From: Acidimicrobiales bacterium | GTDB lineage: Bacteria; Actinomycetota; Acidimicrobiia; Acidimicrobiales; Ilumatobacteraceae | Assembly: GCA_030830415.1 (NCBI GenBank) | Contig: JAURNB010000074.1 | Coordinates: forward strand, 1 to 7,535 | Direction of reading: 5' to 3' | DNA: 7,535 nucleotides | Shown here: positions 1 through 5,781 of the stretch, piece after piece | Numbering within the stretch: the stretch's first letter is position 1 | Layout: each line of letters begins with the position of its first letter | Made by a program: the position numbers and the translations under genes | The notes under the pieces: generated by a model | Seen by the model: only the letters and a program-made list of their open reading frames with translations | Database searches by the model: none | Told to the model about the DNA's origin: nothing

Positions 1-793
1 CTCCACCGTGAAGTGGGCCATAGAGCGCCGACGCAGCACCAGCAGCGGCTGAGTATGGGTCGGCATTTGATGAAGCAATGACACGCATTGCGGTGGTGCC
101 ACAGTTCTGCTCGTGGTCAGCGTGCAATATAAAGAGAAGGTCCATTGCGCGTGCGAGAACTGGGTCAACCTTGTAGTCGTCACCCACCTTGAACATCATG
201 TTCAAGAAGTTGGCGCCGTAGCTCAGCGAGTTATCGGGGTAAACAAAGGGGAGACCCATGCTGAAGCGGTATGCCATGGCTGCCAATGTGGGCACTTTGG
301 CAATGAGTCGCAGCGTTTGACGGTCGAGAGCTTGTTTGTTGAAGATGTCTTTGGCATCGTCGTAGAACGTGCCAAGAGCTGCAAGAGATGAAACGAACAT
401 GCCCATGGGGTGCGCATCGTGGTGGAAACCATCAACGAAACGCTTGCGCATGTTCTCGTGAATGAACGTGTGATGCGTGACATCAAAGGTCCACTTGTCG
501 AGTTCGGCTGTTGTGGGGAGTTCGCCATTCAATAAGAGGTAGGCAACTTCAAGGAAGTTGCTCTTTTCTGCAAGTTGTTCAATGGGGTATCCGCGGTAAC
601 GCAAAATGCCTGCGTCGCCATCGAGGTAGGTGATCGACGATGAGCACGAAGCGGTGCTGAGAAACGCCGGATCGTACATGCGTAGATCTGGGTCAAGCTC
701 GCGTAGAGCTGACGAGTTGATTACTCCGTCTGTGATTGCAACTGTGACTTTTTTTCCAGTGCGATCGTCGATGAGCGTGATGGTATCGGCCAT
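1..793 (-). CDS. gltA: Citrate synthase, 3' end beyond window
   Basis: Citrate synthase condenses acetyl-CoA with oxaloacetate to citrate, the first TCA step, in the cytoplasm. 264 residues are visible out of the roughly 430 usual for the bacterial hexameric type. The N-terminal beta-rich domain of that type is present, and family landmarks follow in order: STASCSSSITYLDGD, RYRGYPIEQLAE, HDAHPMGMF, SYGANFLNMMF, HADHEQN (residues 224-230) and GPLHGG, with the probable catalytic His at 262. The C-terminal small domain with the catalytic Asp is outside the window. The ATG at 793 is supported by a Shine-Dalgarno AAGGAG (801-806) seven bases upstream. It is the last of the minus-strand genes, 100 bp after the carboxyltransferase. 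That gap holds a possible promoter and a leader hairpin, so gltA probably has its own transcript. The family is certain. The gltA symbol is by family, and a 2-methylcitrate synthase role is unlikely but not excluded. Confidence 0.96.
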   Translation of the reverse strand, partial: MADTITLIDDRTGKKVTVAITDGVINSSALRELDPDLRMYDPAFLSTASCSSSITYLDGDAGILRYRGYPIEQLAEKSNFLEVAYLLLNGELPTTAELDKWTFDVTHHTFIHENMRKRFVDGFHHDAHPMGMFVSSLAALGTFYDDAKDIFNKQALDRQTLRLIAKVPTLAAMAYRFSMGLPFVYPDNSLSYGANFLNMMFKVGDDYKVDPVLARAMDLLFILHADHEQNCGTTAMRVIASSNADPYSAAAGAASALYGPLHGG

Positions 794-800
794 CTGTGAA

Positions 801-806
801 CTCCTT
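801..806 (-). promoter_or_regulatory. gltA ribosome binding site
   Basis: AAGGAG on the minus strand lies seven bases before the ATG at 793. It is the clearest Shine-Dalgarno in the window; most other starts here have none. Confidence 0.75.
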
Positions 807-815
807 CAGTTAGGT

Positions 816-825
816 ATTGGGGGCT
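816..825 (-). repeat. Leader element AGCCCCCAAT, gltA copy
   Basis: The minus strand reads AGCCCCCAAT, 22 bases upstream of the gltA start codon. The identical 10-mer occurs at the start of acn (5701-5710). In gltA the C run can also pair with GGGG (830-833) to form a small hairpin with the six-base loop AGGAAG. Runs of five C or G are rare here: I count seven in the window by eye. A shared function is inferred. Confidence 0.5.
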
Positions 826-840
826 TCCTCCCCGTGGGAA

Positions 841-871
841 AGAATAGAGCACAATGCCCCTTGGCTCACAA
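841..871 (-). promoter_or_regulatory. Possible gltA promoter
   Basis: Reading the minus strand, TTGTGA (866-871) is followed after 19 bases by TATTCT (841-846), which fits the loose actinobacterial -10 pattern TANNNT. Transcription would begin near 834, giving a leader of about 41 nt that starts at the GGGG-AGGAAG-CCCC hairpin. The spacing is long and the -35 is imperfect, so this is a weak call. Confidence 0.35.
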
Positions 872-893
872 TGGGAGTGCCTTGTGTTGGGGT

Positions 894-2276
894 TTACAAG
901 GGGGTGTTGTCGTGTTTGCGGGCCTGGAGGCGCTCGCGCTTGTGCTCAAGGGCTCGTAAAGCCGATGCAATTTCTCGTCGTGTGTCGGCAGGCTCAATGA
1001 CCCCGTCAACAAGCCCACGCTCGGCTGCGATGTAGGGGTTGAGGAGGCGTTCTGAGTAATCGGCTTCGAAAGCAGCGCGCTCTTCTGGCGTTGCTCGGCG
1101 TTGCAAAATGGCAGCAGCTTGACCCGCGCCCATCACTGCTAGTTCCGCCCATGGCCATGCAAGACACACGTCGTTACCCATGTTCTTTGAGTCCATCACG
1201 ATGTAAGCGCCGCCGTATGACTTGCGCAAAATGATGCAGATACGTGGCACCGAAGCGCGAGCGTAGGCAAACACCAGTTGCGCACCGTGACGAATCATGC
1301 CGCGCCACTCCAGGTCTTTTCCAGGGTAGAAGCCCGGCGTGTCGACCAAGGTAATGAGGGGAATGTTGAAGGCGTCGCAGAACGCAACAAACCGAGCGGC
1401 CTTTTGAGATGCGGGAATGTCGAGTGTGCCGGCAAGCACGATGGGCTGGTTGGCAACAATGCCCACCACGCGACCGTCGATGCGGGCAAAGGTGGTGACA
1501 GCGTTTGCTGCCCAGCGGGCACGCAGTTCAAAGTATTCGCCATCGTCAACGAGGGCAGAAATGACCTTGCGCACATCGTATGAACCAGTTGATGTGGCAG
1601 GAATAAAGTCGCCTGCTTCGGGTGTTTGGCGGTCAAATGGGTCGTCGGTTTCGACCATTTCAGGAAGTTCATCAACGCTGTTGGGGAGGTAACTCAGTAT
1701 TTGCTCTACTGCCAAATGTGCTGCTTCAACATTGGGAACAACAAGTGAGGCAACGCCACTTGCACGAGCATGAATTGTTGCTCCGCCAAGTTCCTCGTTG
1801 CTCACGGTTTCGCCAGTGAATTCCGCAACCATGGTTGGTCCTGAAACAAATGCGTAGGCATCTTCGGTCATCACCACAAAGTCGGCGAGCCCAATGAGCA
1901 GTGCCGGCCCCGATACAGCTGGGCCAGTGACAACGTGAATAGTGGGAACAATTCCTGAGCAACGAGCAAGAGCACGTGCTGCTGAACCCCAACCATGGAG
2001 TGCAGCAATGCCTTCAACAATGTCGGCACCAGAAGAGCCAAGGCTCATGACGAGCGGGTAGCGCTTGTCGCACGCAATGGTTGCTGCTGTTTCGATGACT
2101 AAACAAGCATCGGCAGACAATGCGCCTCGACGCACTTCTTCTTCAATATTGATCCAGACCACGCGACGAGGAGCATCGGGGTTGAAAGTATTGAGAACGC
2201 GAATATCGGCGTGTGCGGCTCCGCGTATCGACTTAACGAGGTCGATGGAAGGTGCAAATTCGTTCGCAAGTGTCAT
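894..2276 (-). CDS. Acyl-CoA carboxylase carboxyltransferase subunit
   Basis: This is a biotin-dependent carboxyltransferase subunit of the acetyl-/propionyl-CoA carboxylase family. It moves CO2 from carboxybiotin to an acyl-CoA, giving malonyl- or methylmalonyl-CoA. Both crotonase-fold halves are present in 460 residues. The N half carries EELGGATIHARASGVA (about 161-176). The C half carries YDVRKVISALVDDGEYFEL (233-251), VDTPGFYPG (311-319) and RKSYGGAYIVMDSKNMGND (351-369). It is shorter than the roughly 510-550 residues of typical actinobacterial AccD proteins because most of the usual N-terminal helical segment is missing. The ATG at 2276 is preferred, 13 bp after the lysR stop. An in-frame extension to 2396 exists but lies inside the lysR coding region. 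There is no Shine-Dalgarno, so translation may be coupled to lysR. No biotin carboxylase or biotin carrier partner is in the window. Substrate is undetermined. Confidence 0.9.
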   Translation of the reverse strand: MTLANEFAPSIDLVKSIRGAAHADIRVLNTFNPDAPRRVVWINIEEEVRRGALSADACLVIETAATIACDKRYPLVMSLGSSGADIVEGIAALHGWGSAARALARCSGIVPTIHVVTGPAVSGPALLIGLADFVVMTEDAYAFVSGPTMVAEFTGETVSNEELGGATIHARASGVASLVVPNVEAAHLAVEQILSYLPNSVDELPEMVETDDPFDRQTPEAGDFIPATSTGSYDVRKVISALVDDGEYFELRARWAANAVTTFARIDGRVVGIVANQPIVLAGTLDIPASQKAARFVAFCDAFNIPLITLVDTPGFYPGKDLEWRGMIRHGAQLVFAYARASVPRICIILRKSYGGAYIVMDSKNMGNDVCLAWPWAELAVMGAGQAAAILQRRATPEERAAFEADYSERLLNPYIAAERGLVDGVIEPADTRREIASALRALEHKRERLQARKHDNTPL

Positions 2277-2289
2277 GACAAGGTCAACA

Positions 2290-3240
2290 CTAGGCGCGCG
2301 GCTCGGTGTTTCTTGCAAGCGGGAATGCTCCCTTGCCAACATAAACACCAGGTTGGCGTGTGCCGTATTTCTCAATGACCAATTGTGCTTCTGCAAGTGT
2401 GGCGCGTGTGGCGCGGTTGGGTTGTGGGCGCCGACGTTGGGCCCAGCCCACTACGCGACGTGGAAGCTCGGGCACAGCAATGCGCACGAAGTCACCTTTC
2501 AACCAACCAGGAATTGCACTAGCGGGCACAATGGCTGCACCGAATCCTTCAAATGCGAGTGATGCAAGAAGTCGCACACCGTCGATTTCTGCTTGAGCCT
2601 GCAGCGCTACACCTTTGTTCGCCGCTGCACGGTCGACAATGCGGCGAAAGGCAGTGCTGCGCGGTGGAAGCAACAACGGGTGGGTAGCAAGTTCTGTGAG
2701 CGAGATGGTGTCGTACGAGGCAAGTGCGTGCTTGGAGTGGGCGAGGAGCAACATGTCTTCAGCAAAGAGCGGTTGTGTGATGAGCTCAGGGTCCTCTACT
2801 GGCAAGTGAACAATGGCTGCGTCGATGGTGCCATTGGCGAGGCGAGGCAAGAGCGACGATGTGCTGCCCTCGTGCACAATGGTGCGAATGCCAGGATGTG
2901 AGTGCGAGAGCGAGGTGAGCAGGCGCGGCATGAACCAGCGGGCCGTGGTGCCAAGTACTCCGAGGCGGGTTTCGCCCGTTATTGCCTCATCGCGGGCCTT
3001 GATGTCGGAGGTGATGTCGTCCATCTCGTGCACGATGCGTCGGGCGCGCTCGGCAACAGCGAGACCCTCATCGGTGAGTTGGCCGCTATGGCGGTCGATG
3101 AGGGTGGTACCTAAGTCCTTTTCCAGCCGGGAAATATGGGCAGAAACGTTGGATTGAACCGTTCCGAGCGATTTTGCGGCCGCGGAAAACGAGCCGTGGT
3201 CGGCAATGGCGAGAAGGCTGGTGAGTTGGCGAAGTTCCAT
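2290..3240 (-). CDS. LysR-family transcriptional regulator
   Basis: This is a LysR-type DNA-binding regulator of 316 residues, the usual length. The N-terminal winged helix-turn-helix spans about residues 1-60 (MELRQLTSLLAIADHGSFSA, then TVQSNVSAHISRLEKDLG), followed by the linker helix and an effector-binding domain from about residue 91 (TRLGVLGTTARWFMPRLL) to about 295. The tail after that is unremarkable. The ATG at 3240 fits the family N-terminus exactly; upstream in-frame residues to 3357 run through the palindromic intergenic DNA and are not credible. There is no Shine-Dalgarno, and a TATCTT box ends eight bases before the ATG, so the mRNA may be leaderless. It lies 13 bp upstream of the carboxyltransferase in the same direction and may regulate it. 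LysR regulators often control a divergent gene, but no protein gene lies divergent here. The ligand is unknown. Confidence 0.95.
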   Translation of the reverse strand: MELRQLTSLLAIADHGSFSAAAKSLGTVQSNVSAHISRLEKDLGTTLIDRHSGQLTDEGLAVAERARRIVHEMDDITSDIKARDEAITGETRLGVLGTTARWFMPRLLTSLSHSHPGIRTIVHEGSTSSLLPRLANGTIDAAIVHLPVEDPELITQPLFAEDMLLLAHSKHALASYDTISLTELATHPLLLPPRSTAFRRIVDRAAANKGVALQAQAEIDGVRLLASLAFEGFGAAIVPASAIPGWLKGDFVRIAVPELPRRVVGWAQRRRPQPNRATRATLAEAQLVIEKYGTRQPGVYVGKGAFPLARNTEPRA

Positions 3241-3248
3241 CACAAAAA

Positions 3249-3254
3249 AAGATA
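3249..3254 (-). promoter_or_regulatory. Possible lysR -10 box, leaderless
   Basis: The minus strand reads TATCTT, matching TANNNT, with its last base eight bases before the lysR ATG at 3240. That spacing would start transcription at or next to the start codon, consistent with the missing Shine-Dalgarno. No convincing -35 is visible. The box is one arm of the palindrome at 3249-3265, so a bound protein would block it. Confidence 0.4.
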
Positions 3255-3265
3255 CCAAGTATCTT
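3249..3265. promoter_or_regulatory. Perfect 17-bp palindrome upstream of lysR
   Basis: AAGATAC-CAA-GTATCTT is a perfect inverted repeat with 7-bp arms and a 3-bp centre. It begins nine bases upstream of the lysR ATG. Its position suggests an operator, most simply for LysR autoregulation. It is not a strict T-N11-A LysR box: the bases at those two positions are G and C. The function is inferred from symmetry and location. Confidence 0.6.
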
Positions 3266-3305
3266 GCCGTTCGCCTTGAGTAATACCTGGAAATGAGGCA
3301 AGATA
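3260..3305. repeat. 9-bp inverted repeat, possible second operator
   Basis: TATCTTGCC (3260-3268) and GGCAAGATA (3297-3305) are perfect inverted copies separated by 28 bp. The left arm overlaps the 17-bp palindrome, so the motif CAAGATA recurs on both sides of a small spacer. Paired sites of this sort suit a LysR-type protein that binds two sites and bends the DNA between them. Nothing else in the interval looks coding. Confidence 0.45.
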
Positions 3306-3316
3306 TATCCAACAAG

Positions 3317-3421
3317 CGAATCGGACTTCCCCCAAGACCGATTCGTAGAGAACCCAACGATGGTCCCCCACCATCGGGTTCATCGGTTGAGAGGCCTCAC
3401 GTCCCCCACGTGAGGCCTCTC
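3317..3421. ncRNA. Three tandem hairpins with five-C loops
   Basis: Three hairpins follow one another, each with the loop CCCCC on the plus strand. Hairpin 1: CGAATCGG (3317-3324) pairs with CCGATTCG (3338-3345), then after an A-A mismatch CTT pairs with AAG around the loop 3329-3333. Hairpin 2: GAACCC (3350-3355) pairs with GGGTTC (3376-3381), and after an AAC bulge GATGGT pairs with ACCATC around the loop 3365-3369. Hairpin 3: a perfect 14-bp stem, 3389-3402 with 3408-3421, around the loop 3403-3407. The gaps between hairpins are only four and seven bases. Read as a plus-strand RNA, this resembles the actinobacterial 6C RNA, whose hairpins carry C-rich loops. Read as minus-strand RNA, it is the acn 3' UTR with G5 loops. 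The transcribed strand is unknown and a plus-strand promoter is weak at best. Confidence 0.5.
3389..3421 (-). terminator. Probable acn terminator hairpin
   Basis: A perfect GC-rich 14-bp stem with a 5-nt loop starts 20 bp beyond the acn stop codon. It is the strongest hairpin in the window. There is no T tract after it on the minus strand, which is common for actinobacterial terminators. Being symmetrical it could act in both directions. It is also hairpin 3 of the C5-loop array, so termination and the RNA-element reading are not exclusive. Confidence 0.5.
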
Positions 3422-3438
3422 CCATATACCGGGAGAGG
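3416..3438 (+). terminator. Overlapping hairpin with T-rich tail
   Basis: CCTCTCCC (3416-3423) and GGGAGAGG (3431-3438) form an 8-bp stem around the loop ATATACC. On the plus strand it is followed by TTCTACTTCTT, a moderate T-rich tail, so it could terminate a plus-strand transcript of the hairpin array. It shares bases 3416-3421 with hairpin 3, so the two full stems compete. On the minus strand it lies three bases after the acn stop codon. Confidence 0.35.
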
Positions 3439-3440
3439 TT

Positions 3441-5702
3441 CTACTTCTTGGCGAGGTTCTGTCGCACGATGTTGAGTGCGGAACCTGCTTTAAACCATTC
3501 CACTTGCTCGGGGCTAAAGGTGTGCTTTGCCTCGAAGTCAACAGTGGAACCATCGGCCTTTGTGATGCGACATGTGATGGGCTTGTCGGGAACTGGTGGA
3601 AGACCCATCACGCTGATGCGATCGTCTTCGCCGATGAGGTCGTACGTTGCAGGGTCAGAGAATGTGAGTGGAACAAGACCTTGCTTCTTCAAGTTTGTTT
3701 CGTGAATGCGAGCAAACGAGCGAGCGAAGATAACAACACCACCACGGAAGCGTGGTTCCATTGCAGCATGTTCGCGTGATGAACCTTCACCGTAGTTTTG
3801 ATCGCCAATTGCACACCATGAAATACCAGCTTGCGAATAACGCTTTGCAATTTCTGGATAGAGGCGAGTGCCACCATCGGTGATGTCTTTGCCTTCGCCA
3901 GTTGCGCCGTTGAATGCGTTGATAGCACCAATGAACAAGTTGCCAGAGATGTTCTCTAAGTGACCACGATAGGTGAGCCATTTTCCTGCTGCAGAAATGT
4001 GGTCGGTGGTGCACTTGCCTTTTGCTTTCATGAGCACAGGAAGATCGATGTAGTCAGAACCATCCCACGCAGTAAATGGTTCGAGCAATTGCAAACGATC
4101 GGAAGTTGGGCTCACTGCAACAGTGATTTTGCTGCCGTCTGCTGGTGGTTGTGTGAAGGTGTCAACACCTGGGTCATAACCATTTGCAGGAAGCACTTCA
4201 CCAACAGGAGCAGAGAGCAATACTTCGGTGCCGTCTGGTGCAGTGATGGTGTCGACGGTTGGGTCGAAGTCGAGGCGACCTGCCAATGCAATAGCAATAA
4301 CGGTGTCGGGGCTGGTAACGAACGACAAGGTGTTTGCTGAACCATCGTTGCGCTTCGGGAAGTTGCGGTTGAATGAGTTCACAATGCTGTTGGGTTTTGC
4401 CGTCACATCGGCGTGACGTTCCCACTGACCAATACAAGGGCCACAAGCGTTGGCAAGAACAGTTGCACCAATTGCTTCGAGGTCGGCCATGAGGCCGTCG
4501 CGTTCAATAGTGGCGCGAATTTGTTCTGACCCCGGTGAGATGAGCAACTCTGTTTTAGCGCGCAACCCGCGTGCTGCTGCTTGGCGTGCAACCGATGCTG
4601 CGCGTGTGATGTCTTCGTATGAAGAGTTGGTGCAGCTACCAATGAGTGCTGCAGAAACTTCAAGTGGCCAGCTGTTCTCACGAGCAGCATCGCCAACGCC
4701 GGCACCAACTTTGTGCGCACGGTCTGGTGAGTGAGGGCCGTTAATGAGTGGCTTCAATGAGTTGAGATCAATTTCAATGAGCTGGTCGTATTGCGCGCCA
4801 TCGTCGGGGCGAAGTTCGCTTGCAACTTTGTCGGCAGCAGCAGCAATGTCGGCGCGGCCTGTTGCTTGCAAATACTTTGCCATGTGTTGGTCGTAAGAAA
4901 ACACTGAACACGTTGCACCAATTTCTGCACCCATGTTGCAAATAGTTGCTTTGCCCGTTGCGGAAATGGAGTCGGCTCCGTCGCCGAAGTATTCAACAAT
5001 TGCACCTGTTCCACCTTCAACGGTGAGTACGCGAGCAACTTCCAAAATGACGTCTTTCGGACTCGACCAGCCTGAAAGCGTGCCGGTGAGCTTGATGCCA
5101 ATGACTTTTGGCCAGCGCACGTTGAATGGAAAGCCGGTCATGACGTCAACGGCGTCGGCGCCGCCAACACCAATTGCCACCATGCCCAAACCACCAGCGT
5201 TTGGTGTGTGGCTGTCGGTACCAATCATCATTCCGCCAGGGAATGCGTAGTGCTCAAGAACAACTTGGTGAATAATGCCGCTGCCTGGGCCCCAAAAACC
5301 AATGCCGAACTTTGCAGAAACAGAACGCAAGAAGTCGTACACCTCTTTGTTGGTATCGATGGCAACACCCATGTCGATGCGTGCACCGGTCTTGGCCATA
5401 ATGAGGTGATCGCAGTGCACGGTTGATGGCACCAATGTTTCGGGAAGACCAGCGGTCATGAACTGCAGGAGCGCCATTTGGGCTGTTGCGTCTTGCATGG
5501 CAACACGGTCGGGACGGAAGTCGGCATAGCTGCGGCCGCGTTCCATTTCCTGATTTGCTGGGTCGGCAAGGTGGTTGATGAGAATTTTCTCGGTGAGCGA
5601 CAATGGGCGACCGAGGCGCTTGCGGCCAAGGGCTGCGCGCTCCACAAGGGTGCCATAGACGGCGTTCACGAGTGAGATGGGGGTTCCTGCTGACACGGCC
5701 AT
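3441..5702 (-). CDS. acn: Aconitate hydratase, mitochondrial type
   Basis: Aconitase is the cytoplasmic [4Fe-4S] enzyme that isomerises citrate to isocitrate through cis-aconitate. The 753 residues fit the mitochondrial-type aconitases and are shorter than the roughly 900 of AcnA types. The cluster ligands are visible: Cys357 in LIGSCTNSSYED, and Cys420 and Cys423 in NACGPCIGQW. Other landmarks are GTDSHTPNAGGLGM (161-174), NRNFPKRNDG (445-454), CTTDHISAAG (564-573), HLENISGNLFIGAINAFN (581-598) and YGEGSSREHAAMEPRFRGG (637-655). Domains 1-3 and the C-terminal swivel domain are complete. The ATG at 5702 is preferred because the protein then starts just before the family's N-terminus. Thirty further in-frame residues to 5792 cross the divergent promoter and are not credible. 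The Shine-Dalgarno is weak, an AAGAG in a purine run before CCCCC. A GntR regulator is divergent, and two hairpins follow the stop. Confidence 0.97.
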   Translation of the reverse strand: MAVSAGTPISLVNAVYGTLVERAALGRKRLGRPLSLTEKILINHLADPANQEMERGRSYADFRPDRVAMQDATAQMALLQFMTAGLPETLVPSTVHCDHLIMAKTGARIDMGVAIDTNKEVYDFLRSVSAKFGIGFWGPGSGIIHQVVLEHYAFPGGMMIGTDSHTPNAGGLGMVAIGVGGADAVDVMTGFPFNVRWPKVIGIKLTGTLSGWSSPKDVILEVARVLTVEGGTGAIVEYFGDGADSISATGKATICNMGAEIGATCSVFSYDQHMAKYLQATGRADIAAAADKVASELRPDDGAQYDQLIEIDLNSLKPLINGPHSPDRAHKVGAGVGDAARENSWPLEVSAALIGSCTNSSYEDITRAASVARQAAARGLRAKTELLISPGSEQIRATIERDGLMADLEAIGATVLANACGPCIGQWERHADVTAKPNSIVNSFNRNFPKRNDGSANTLSFVTSPDTVIAIALAGRLDFDPTVDTITAPDGTEVLLSAPVGEVLPANGYDPGVDTFTQPPADGSKITVAVSPTSDRLQLLEPFTAWDGSDYIDLPVLMKAKGKCTTDHISAAGKWLTYRGHLENISGNLFIGAINAFNGATGEGKDITDGGTRLYPEIAKRYSQAGISWCAIGDQNYGEGSSREHAAMEPRFRGGVVIFARSFARIHETNLKKQGLVPLTFSDPATYDLIGEDDRISVMGLPPVPDKPITCRITKADGSTVDFEAKHTFSPEQVEWFKAGSALNIVRQNLAKK

Positions 5703-5710
5703 TGGGGGCT
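5701..5710 (-). repeat. Leader element AGCCCCCAAT, acn copy
   Basis: The second exact copy of the 10-mer found in the gltA leader. Here its last two bases are the AT of the acn start codon, so the C run sits at -2 to -6, where pairing would block initiation. CCCCCAA is complementary to UUGGGGG of hairpin 1 if that is transcribed on the minus strand. This is seen in sequence; the regulatory meaning is inferred. Confidence 0.5.
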
Positions 5711-5722
5711 CTTTTCTCTCGA

Positions 5723-5749
5723 GCAAGCCGGGTTGCCCACGGAACTTGC
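5723..5749 (-). promoter_or_regulatory. acn leader hairpin with GCAA tetraloop
   Basis: On the minus strand this 27-nt stretch can fold as GCAAG, bulge UU, CCG, bulge U, GG, loop GCAA, then CC, CGG and CUUGC. That gives ten base pairs, two 5'-side bulges and a GNRA tetraloop. It ends 20 nt before the acn start codon and lies within the leader predicted from the -10 box at 5770-5775. It is not a eukaryotic-type iron-responsive element, which has a CAGUGN loop. The role is unknown. Confidence 0.45.
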
Positions 5750-5760
5750 AAATGTGTGCT

Positions 5761-5768
5761 GTGTAGAC
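5761..5768. promoter_or_regulatory. HutC-type GntR operator core, GTGTAGAC
   Basis: GTGTAGAC fits the HutC-subfamily consensus GT-N-TA-N-AC, and the flanking T and A extend the dyad to ten bases. It lies 13 bp upstream of the gntR GTG start and 58 bp upstream of the acn ATG, between two divergent genes, one of which encodes a HutC-type regulator. It abuts the predicted acn -10 box and overlaps the likely acn transcription start, so binding should repress acn and probably gntR. The core matches the consensus by inspection; binding is inferred. Confidence 0.6.
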
Positions 5769-5769
5769 A

Positions 5770-5775
5770 ACTCTA
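5770..5775 (-). promoter_or_regulatory. Possible acn -10 box
   Basis: The minus strand reads TAGAGT, matching TANNNT. Transcription would start near 5763, inside the GTGTAGAC operator, giving a leader of about 61 nt. No good -35 hexamer is seen at 16-18 bp. On the opposite strand TCTAAT (5772-5777) is one base off TATAAT but lies only four bases before the gntR start, which is close for a leaderless promoter. Confidence 0.3.
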
Positions 5776-5781
5776 ATACAA

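Noticed and set aside
2277..2396. N-terminal extension of the carboxyltransferase to an ATG at 2396 or 2342
   Set aside because: It would overlap the lysR coding region by 53-107 bases, has no Shine-Dalgarno, and its residues do not resemble the family N-terminus.
3241..3357. N-terminal extension of LysR to an ATG at 3357
   Set aside because: The LysR fold starts at MELRQL. The extension runs through the palindrome and hairpins 1 and 2.
3317..3421. G-quadruplex formed by the three G5 runs of the minus strand
   Set aside because: The runs are 31-33 bases apart and there are only three, so an ordinary intramolecular quadruplex is not expected; hairpins explain them better.
3293..3475. 60-residue open frame on the plus strand over the hairpin array
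   Set aside because: It runs antisense into the acn 3' end, is proline/arginine-rich as expected of hairpin DNA, and has no ribosome binding site.
5249..5751. Long antisense open frames inside acn and the other genes
   Set aside because: They are mirror frames of well-supported genes with biased codons and no domain resemblance.
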